Source: Deltaproteobacteria bacterium
GTDB lineage: Bacteria > Desulfobacterota > Dissulfuribacteria > Dissulfuribacterales > UBA3076
Assembly: GCA_027004315.1 (NCBI GenBank)
Contig: JALTHV010000405.1
Location: forward strand, 4,821 to 16,234
DNA length: 11,414 bases
Reading direction: 5' to 3'
In this document: positions 6,804 to 11,414 of the stretch, one piece after another
Position numbering within the stretch: position 1 is the stretch's first letter
Layout of the letters: every line of letters begins with the position of its first letter
Program-made: the position numbers and the translations under genes
Notes under the pieces: model-generated
Told to the model about the DNA's origin: nothing
What the model saw: the letters and a program-made list of their open reading frames with translations, nothing else
Database searches by the model: none

Positions 6804-7006
6804 GTGACTTCTCAATAAGTCTTGGCAACTTCGATGTAACCGATCATATTTCCCCCGGCCAGCGGTAACTTTTTTCAGGGTTTCAGTGCGGATTAATAGG
6901 CATAGTGCCCTGATCTTGTGCATCAAGCGATGCTCCTGAAACCCTGAAAAAAGCTACCGCTGGCCGGAGACGCGAACGGTTACGCCAGAACTTATTGAGA
7001 AGTTGC
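6804..7006. mobile_element. Full-length palindromic MITE, copy D (core inverted)
   Basis: This is a 203-bp element with ends GTGACTTCTCAATAAGTC and the inverse of GCAACTTCTCAATAAGTT. It is flanked by a perfect 8-bp target duplication TGGATTTA (6796-6803 and 7007-7014). Inside is the 148-bp module 6836-6983 (GTAACCG ... CGGTTAC) with arms 6857-6886 and 6936-6965 differing at one base. The outer parts match copy E side by side (right half to ACGCGAACGGTTACGCCAG identical), but the core of about 49 nt runs in the opposite direction. No open reading frame of note is present, so movement would need a transposase in trans. Confidence 0.88.
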
Positions 7007-7056
7007 TGGATTTACTGCCTCAATGACGCCGGGATTTTTTGTAGAGGATTATGATA

Positions 7057-7845
7057 CTATCTAGATATCTCCCACTCCTTATGGTGCCTTTCTAGGATCT
7101 CCAAACCAGATTTTGCATCCTGGCAATTGTGGTTTAGCTTGAGGGCCTCTTCAAAAGCCCTACGGGCCTTTGCATACCAACTTCCTTCCAGATAATTCTT
7201 CCCTGCAATGGAATAGGCCTTATCAAGGCCTTCAGGAAACAAGACACCAAGTATATGATCTATTCCCCCGTTTTTTTGCCACAAAATCCCTAGCTCTGCC
7301 TTCTTTTCAAGGATAAAGCGCACTAGCAGGGAATTGTCCCGTTCCGTCAAGAGCAATGCCTCCATCTGCTCAACGGCATACATAAAGAGGTCTTTGAGTC
7401 GGTCCATTCCCCGATGGATGTCTTCCAGTATCTGTTCAAAAAACTGGAGATATCTCTTCTGCCGGGAACTCATATTCATGGCGGCTGTAGCAAGGTAGTA
7501 TACAGGCTGATAACGCTCTATTAGATAGGCGTTTTCCTTTAATTTCATTGCCTCGTGGAACATGGCTCCGATTATCCAGTCAAAGAAAAAGGGTTCTGGT
7601 TGGCTCTTTGGATCGATGTCTTTCCAGAGGCGGTGACAGTTGTCCTTTAACATCCACAGGACCCCTTGGTCTGCCTGTGTTCCTACTAGATTGTCCAGAT
7701 CTTCATAGGCGATGACATGCCTTTCCCTGTATTTTTGCTCAATGTCCATAAAAAGAAGAGATGAATGGAGAAAATCCCTCAACACATTTTTTACAAAAAG
7801 GCCCTTCCGTTCATCCATCCATGGTCGTTTATTTACATTCTTCAC
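7057..7845 (-). CDS. Helical protein with a C-terminal tetratricopeptide repeat, 262 aa
   Basis: The start is GTG at 7845, backed by AAGGA (complement of 7855-7859) nine bases upstream. The product has no signal peptide or membrane segment. Residues 1-200 look almost wholly helical, with long amphipathic stretches (for example FFEQILEDIHRGMDRLKDLFMYAVEQMEALL); residues about 213-252 form one clear TPR-like unit (GKNYLEGSWYAKARRAFEEAL, then LNHNCQDAKSGLEIL), which usually mediates protein contacts. I do not recognise the N-terminal part. It is 229 bp downstream of the NifA-like gene on the same strand, so co-regulation is possible but the gap argues for its own promoter. It converges on the tRNA region. 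No catalytic motif is visible. Confidence 0.75.
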   Translation of the reverse strand: MKNVNKRPWMDERKGLFVKNVLRDFLHSSLLFMDIEQKYRERHVIAYEDLDNLVGTQADQGVLWMLKDNCHRLWKDIDPKSQPEPFFFDWIIGAMFHEAMKLKENAYLIERYQPVYYLATAAMNMSSRQKRYLQFFEQILEDIHRGMDRLKDLFMYAVEQMEALLLTERDNSLLVRFILEKKAELGILWQKNGGIDHILGVLFPEGLDKAYSIAGKNYLEGSWYAKARRAFEEALKLNHNCQDAKSGLEILERHHKEWEISR

Positions 7846-8074
7846 TGCTGAGAGTCCTTGTTAGTCTTGTATTTTGGCAATGAAATTTAAAATTAGGTGA
7901 TGCTCTTACCCCTCTGTATTTCCTCCAGTTTGAATTTTTAGTTATGACATCAGTATTCAATTTGATAACATACGCTTTTTCGAAAAAAGTGTAACTGATT
8001 CCTCCACCATCTGGAGCACGCCTATAGATCCATCTAGCAGCGATGAAGTCCCTTCTTCTCAATACAATCTGGAT

Positions 8075-9625
8075 TCAACGGTATTGTTTAAACTGGATAT
8101 GGTATTTCTTTACTCTGAGGCCCAAGATCCTCTCAGACGTATCAAGCAGCTTTGCTGCCTTGGATATATTGCCTCGTGTATTTTTTAAGGCCTCGACAAT
8201 AAATTCTTTTTCAAAGGCAGCCAAGGCAGAAGAAAGCGAGCCGGAAGAGGCTGTCTCTGATGCCTCGGCCGTCTGAAGGGTCAGGGGGAGGTTATAGCTG
8301 TGGATAACGTGGTTATTACATAGAAGCACGGCCCTTTCCATGCAATTTTCCAGCTCTCGCACATTTCCAGGCCAGTGATAGCACATAAGCATGTCAATGG
8401 CAGGGGTAGAGATCCTCTTTACGTCCTTTTTGTATTTCTTCCTATACTTATTCAGGAAAAAATCCGCCAACAGGAGAATATCTGTCTTTCTCTCCCGCAG
8501 AGACGGCAGGTAGATTGGAAATATGTTGAGGCGGTAATAGAGGTCTTCCCTGAAACTTCCATCCTCTAAGGCTCTTTCCAGGGGCTTGTTGGTCGCCGCG
8601 ATGATACGGACATCGACCTTTATGGTATTAGTCCCTCCAACCCTTTCCAACTCCTTTTCCTGGAGCACTCTCAAGATCTTGGCCTGCGCAGCGAGGTTGA
8701 GGGTCCCGATCTCATCAAGAAAGAGAGTGCCTCCATGGGCCTGTTCAAATTTGCCTATCCTTCTCTGTATTGCACCGGTAAAGGCCCCTTTCTCGTGCCC
8801 GAACAGTTCGCTCTCCATCAGGGTCTCGGGGAGGGCGGCACAATTTACCTTGATAAATGGCCCTTCTGCCCTCAGACTGTTGTAATGAATGGCATTGGCC
8901 ACGAGTTCCTTGCCGGTCCCACTTTCTCCCCTGATGATTACAGTGGCATCACTTGCTGAGACCTTATCGATCATCTCAAAGACCTCTCGCATCTTGTTGC
9001 TCCTGCCTACAATATTATAGAAGCTATAGCGTTCCCTTAACTGTTCCCTCAGGGATATATTTTCGTGACGTAGGCGGTCCTTCTCCTCATCCATCATATG
9101 GCTGATTTTTATGGCCTGTGCAACATTAGATGCGATAATAGTCAAGAGTCTCAGGTCTTCCTCAAAAGAAATATCCTCACTAAAGAGTCGATCTGCACTC
9201 AGTGCTCCATAAGTAAGGGAACCTATTTTGATGGGTACACAGATAAAGGAAATATTGCTCTTCTGGATATCCCCGCGGGCCTTGGTGCGGTTCAAAAATA
9301 AGGGCTCTTTCCCTATATTCGGGACAATGACGGGTTCTCCGGTCTCTACTACCTTCCCAGTGATCCCTTCACCTATCTTATAGTGTCCCCTTTGCCTTTC
9401 TTTGTCAGTTAATCCGTGCGCTGCCATAATATCCAGTTCCTGAGTAACACGATCTAAGAGGGTTATAGTACCTCTCTTCATGCCCATTTTAGAATGAAGG
9501 ATATCCAAAACAGGGACCAACGCCTTTTTGGGATCGGGAATAGAGACCAGGAGCTGGCTGATTTCGTAAAGAACAGTCAATTCCTGTATCTTTCTTGCTA
9601 AGGCAGAATGTTCGGCAGATTCCAT
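8075..9625 (-). CDS. NifA-like sigma-54-dependent activator with GAF sensor domain
   Basis: This enhancer-binding protein should use ATP to open promoters held by sigma-54 RNA polymerase. The 516-aa product has three parts: a GAF domain (about 15-172; LYEISQLL, GEGITGKVVETGEPVIVP, FICVPIKIG), a short coiled linker (175-200), an AAA+ domain (about 203-430) and a Fis-type helix-turn-helix (about 470-512; NISKAAKLLDTSERILGLRVKKY). Visible motifs are Walker A GESGTGKE (233-240), the sigma-54 contact loop GAFTGA (280-285), Walker B GTLFLDEIG (299-307), FREDLYYRLN with the arginine finger region (358-367) and WPGNVRELEN (418-427). The order and GAF sequence resemble NifA, but no nitrogen-fixation gene is nearby and the NifA inter-domain cysteine motif is absent, so the signal is unknown. 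A degenerate element ends 28 bp upstream of the ATG. Confidence 0.93.
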   Translation of the reverse strand: MESAEHSALARKIQELTVLYEISQLLVSIPDPKKALVPVLDILHSKMGMKRGTITLLDRVTQELDIMAAHGLTDKERQRGHYKIGEGITGKVVETGEPVIVPNIGKEPLFLNRTKARGDIQKSNISFICVPIKIGSLTYGALSADRLFSEDISFEEDLRLLTIIASNVAQAIKISHMMDEEKDRLRHENISLREQLRERYSFYNIVGRSNKMREVFEMIDKVSASDATVIIRGESGTGKELVANAIHYNSLRAEGPFIKVNCAALPETLMESELFGHEKGAFTGAIQRRIGKFEQAHGGTLFLDEIGTLNLAAQAKILRVLQEKELERVGGTNTIKVDVRIIAATNKPLERALEDGSFREDLYYRLNIFPIYLPSLRERKTDILLLADFFLNKYRKKYKKDVKRISTPAIDMLMCYHWPGNVRELENCMERAVLLCNNHVIHSYNLPLTLQTAEASETASSGSLSSALAAFEKEFIVEALKNTRGNISKAAKLLDTSERILGLRVKKYHIQFKQYR

Positions 9626-9652
9626 TTATATATTAGCTCAACTTTCTGAGTT

Positions 9653-9739
9653 GTAAGTTCTCAACAAATCAGGGTAAGATGCCTGGATTCCAGTGAATAG
9701 TCATAAAATCTAATCTACCCCAGCTTATTGAGAAGTCAC
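9653..9739. mobile_element. Degenerate outer-arm-only element upstream of the NifA-like gene
   Basis: GTAAGTTCTCAACAAATCAG at the left and, on the other strand, GTGACTTCTCAATAAGCTGG at the right form imperfect 24-bp inverted ends of the same type as copies D and E, but with only about 40 bp between them and no central module. Flanks TCTGAGTT (9645-9652) and GCTGAATC (9740-9747) agree at 5 of 8 positions. It sits between the NifA-like gene and the amidotransferase gene, so it may carry or interrupt promoter sequence of the regulator. Confidence 0.5.
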
Positions 9740-9769
9740 GCTGAATCTTAATATATCAATAGCTGATTA

Positions 9770-10486
9770 CTATGGCATTAACTCTATATAATTCTTAAAG
9801 AAGACCTCGAACTGCTGCCCTATAAGGGCCTCATGGAGTTGGGCATCCTTTATTATGCTATCAGGATCTACCCCAGGAGGGCGGGATAGCCAGTCCTGGT
9901 CACCCTTCAGCCACTTTTTTGCGTCAGCTATTGAGGCAGCATGGCTGTCAAACTGCAGACCCATGATATAGGGTTTCCCTTCTAGGGAAATGGCCTCTAC
10001 CCTGCACTCAGGAGAAGTCACCAGGACATTGATGTGTTCAGGTACAGGTGGCAGAACTGCCTGGCTATGCCACTTGAAGAGGACAATATCCTTTGGGATG
10101 CCCTGAAATACAGGGTGTCTGCGGCCATCATTAGTGAGTTGCCCATGGACGAATCCTATGCTACGGCAAAAGTTGGCCCCGACACTGGCACCCAGGGCAT
10201 CTGCAAGAAGCTGATGACCGAGACAGAACCCCAGGTAGGGCATATCTGCCTCAATGGCCTGGCGAATTACCTCTTTTTCGAGCTTCAGAAAGGGATATTC
10301 CTCCTCTTGATCTACATTGGGGCCACCCCCTAATACAAGCAGGCCGTCATATGACCTGATGTCCGGGATGGGCATATGCCAGACCTCCACGATATCAAGG
10401 ACTATTCCAAGCCTTTTGGCCGAATGTATCAGATGTTGTCCAGGCCCTTCCCAAGACATGTGCTGAAAGACAAGTAATCGTTTCAT
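9770..10486 (-). CDS. Class I glutamine amidotransferase-like protein with altered triad
   Basis: I take ATG 10486 (238 aa, MKRLLVFQHMSWEGPG...), a better N-terminus than the GTG at 10498 in the same frame; neither has a ribosome site. The domain is the type 1 glutamine amidotransferase fold seen in GMP-synthase-like proteins: LLVLGGGPNV (residues 49-58), the nucleophile elbow GFCLGHQLLADALG with Cys88, and FKWHSQ. In active members the second motif is QFH-x-E with the catalytic His; here it reads GLQFDSHAA (D180, H182), so the His is displaced by two and the Glu missing. It may hydrolyse a different substrate, use H182, or be inactive. It lies 145 bp upstream of, and in line with, the NifA-like gene, but the degenerate element lies between them. 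Confidence 0.85.
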   Translation of the reverse strand: MKRLLVFQHMSWEGPGQHLIHSAKRLGIVLDIVEVWHMPIPDIRSYDGLLVLGGGPNVDQEEEYPFLKLEKEVIRQAIEADMPYLGFCLGHQLLADALGASVGANFCRSIGFVHGQLTNDGRRHPVFQGIPKDIVLFKWHSQAVLPPVPEHINVLVTSPECRVEAISLEGKPYIMGLQFDSHAASIADAKKWLKGDQDWLSRPPGVDPDSIIKDAQLHEALIGQQFEVFFKNYIELMP

Positions 10487-10506
10487 TATATTTTTCACAG
10501 TCTTAT

Positions 10507-10535
10507 ATAATGGAATAGTATTTCAGCTTAGTCAA
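10507..10535 (-). promoter_or_regulatory. Candidate promoter of the amidotransferase-like gene
   Basis: On the minus strand TTGACT (10535-10530) and CATTAT (10512-10507, 4/6 match to TATAAT) are 17 bp apart. Transcription would begin near 10500, giving a short leader to ATG 10486 and favouring that start over GTG 10498. Confidence 0.4.
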
Positions 10536-10606
10536 CAAGATTGTTTGGACATATTCCACCAAATGGGTCATTGCTCAATTAATTCAAGTTATGGGGGCTG
10601 CCAATG

Positions 10607-10810
10607 GTAACTTCTCAATAAGTTGGGGCATCATTTTTGGTAACCGATCATATTCCCCCCGGCCAGCGGTAGCTTTTTTCAGGGTTTCAGGAGCATCGCT
10701 TGATGCACAAGATCAGGGCACTCTGCCCATTAATCCGCACTGAAACCCTGAAAAAAGCTACCGCTGGCCGGAGACGCGAACGGTTACGCCAGAACTTATT
10801 GAGAAATTAC
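10607..10810 (+). mobile_element. Full-length palindromic MITE, copy E
   Basis: This is a 204-bp element with ends GTAACTTCTCAATAAGTT and the inverse of GTAATTTCTCAATAAGTT, flanked by a perfect 8-bp target duplication TGCCAATG (10599-10606 and 10811-10818). The inner module 10640-10787 (GTAACCG ... CGGTTAC) has perfect 30-bp arms (10661-10690, 10740-10769). The core carries hairpins GCATC-gctt-GATGC (10693-10706) and GGGCA-ctc-TGCCC (10716-10728). It has no coding capacity. This is the best-preserved copy in the window. Confidence 0.9.
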
Positions 10811-10897
10811 TGCCAATGCCGGATACAGACTGGACTATAGACATCATCAGGTCTTGACATGCCTTGGGAATGACACTAATTTTGATTTTGTAATGTT

Positions 10898-11027
10898 GAT
10901 GACTTCGTAAAAAATCAAAAATATCACGCAAGGTCGCCAAGACGCAAAAATTTTTCTTTAATAACAATAGATTGCCTTTGCGAGTTTTGCGCCTTTGCGT
11001 GAGAAAAAGACTTCTTGAGAGGACATC
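10898..11027. repeat. Second inverted-repeat element (CGCAAAGGCGC type)
   Basis: The imperfect outer ends are GATGACTTCG (10898) and AGGACATC (11027). The inner arms CACGCAAGGTCGCCAAGACG (from 10925) and, reversed, CACGCAAAGGCGCAAAACTC (ending 11001) surround an AT-rich loop. AATGTT occurs directly on both sides (10892-10897 and 11028-11033), a possible 6-bp target duplication, although TTGATG/CATCAA also extends the inverted repeat. Repeats of this 'cgcaaagacgcaaag' style are common in intergenic DNA of Deltaproteobacteria and other bacteria. It is unrelated to the 204-bp family. The remainder of the gene-free stretch 10819-11086 shows nothing else I can support. Confidence 0.65.
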
Positions 11028-11086
11028 AATGTTGGGATAGGGCTATTATTCTTTTTTTGGAAATTCTATAAGATTCCTGTGATATC

Positions 11087-11414
11087 ATGGAGATGAGGTA
11101 TTTTGATACTAACCACCTTAAGGTCTTAGATGAGGCGGTATGTCTCTCTGAGGATGTCTTTAGTGACCACTTTTCTCTTTCTAATAACTACTGGGTCAGG
11201 AATCCTTATGAAATCAGGACGCTCAGGGAAGTAAGCTCGCGTGAATATCCAGGAAAGGCCTTCGCACAACTGGTCCATTATGGAAAATCCATGACAGAGA
11301 GACAGAGTGCTCGAGACATCCTGAAGTTTTACAGGATCTGTCTCCACGATCAAAATATCCTGAATCAGACATCCGGGGGGGAGAAAAAGAGACTCTTCCC
11401 TTTTTTAATATATG
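11087..11414 (+). CDS. Unrecognised protein, 5' part only (at least 109 aa)
   Basis: The reading frame is open from ATG 11087 to the end of the window with no stop, and an in-frame TAA at 11069 bounds it upstream; a second ATG at 11093 is equally possible. There is no clear ribosome site. The product starts MEMRYFDTNHLKVLDEA and continues with NNYWVRNPYEIRTLREVS, YPGKAFAQLVHYGKS, DILKFYRICLHDQNIL and KKRLFPFLIY. It has no signal peptide; the composition (regular helices, conserved-looking aromatic and charged residues) is that of a real soluble protein. The minus-strand frame over the same bases looks like a shadow. I do not recognise the family from this portion. Confidence 0.7.
   Translation, partial: MEMRYFDTNHLKVLDEAVCLSEDVFSDHFSLSNNYWVRNPYEIRTLREVSSREYPGKAFAQLVHYGKSMTERQSARDILKFYRICLHDQNILNQTSGGEKKRLFPFLIY

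Noticed and set aside
7829..8062. 77-codon minus-strand frame starting TTG (L-RRRDFIAARWIYRRAP...) between the NifA-like and TPR genes
   Set aside because: It has a rare start, no ribosome site, a composition that does not look protein-like in its second half, and an overlap with the start of the TPR gene. A decayed gene is possible but I cannot support it. The 229-bp gap otherwise shows only a weak CTTTTTCGAAAAAAG dyad.
137..10810. The dispersed palindromic copies as a CRISPR array or as attenuators belonging to each gene
   Set aside because: The copies are far apart, flanked by target duplications in the best cases, and lack unit spacing or spacers; a mobile-element family explains them better.
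10854..10882. TTGACA followed 17 bp later by TAATTT as a promoter for the gene at 11087
   Set aside because: The -10 match is only 3 of 6, and the site lies more than 200 bp upstream with a palindromic repeat in between.
10758..10967. 69-codon minus-strand frame
   Set aside because: It spans the end of copy E and part of the second repeat, with no ribosome site or recognisable protein features.
11126..11353. 75-codon minus-strand frame
   Set aside because: It lies antisense to the open plus-strand frame that starts at 11087, which has the better protein composition.

Overview
The window looks like chromosomal DNA from an anaerobic Gram-negative bacterium, most plausibly a member of the Desulfobacterota (former Deltaproteobacteria). 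The grounds are the C-terminus of a pyruvate:ferredoxin oxidoreductase-type beta subunit, an apolipoprotein N-acyltransferase (which implies a lipoprotein-bearing outer membrane), an orphan HsdR-N-like protein, a MEMO1-family protein and a NifA-like sigma-54 activator with a GAF domain. The taxonomic placement is inference; no rRNA or marker-gene search was possible.

Layout. Positions 1-128 hold the 3' end of a porB-like gene. Two small genes follow (373-792, uncharacterised; 832-1359, HsdR-N-like), then an lnt-prfB pair (1491-4210) whose release-factor-2 gene carries an in-frame TGA and the classical programmed +1 frameshift. birA (5399-4476, minus) converges on prfB. A MEMO1/AmmeMemoRadiSam-B gene (5544-6350) diverges from birA. 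A tRNA-Gln(CTG) lies at 6718-6791. Three minus-strand genes follow: a helical/TPR protein (7845-7057), the NifA-like regulator (9625-8075) and a class I glutamine amidotransferase-like protein (10486-9770). An unrecognised plus-strand gene begins at 11087 and runs off the window. Most proteins are housekeeping or accessory; no operon-sized pathway is visible apart from lnt-prfB.

The most striking content is between the genes: a family of short non-coding mobile elements. Two full-length copies (203 bp at 6804-7006; 204 bp at 10607-10810) have terminal inverted repeats beginning GTRACTTCTCAATAAGT and perfect 8-bp target-site duplications (TGGATTTA; TGCCAATG). Inside is a 146-149 bp module with GTAAC(C/T)G-type ends, 30-31 bp inverted arms and a core of about 49 nt that contains two further hairpins, giving a cloverleaf-like fold. 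Modules without the outer arms occur at 137-282 and 6415-6563, a composite with a tandem half copy at 4207-4467, and a degenerate outer-arm-only form at 9653-9739. The arms and one core hairpin differ between copies with matching changes on both sides, and in one copy the core is inverted relative to the arms. The composite supplies the stop codon of prfB. A second, unrelated inverted-repeat element lies at 10898-11027.
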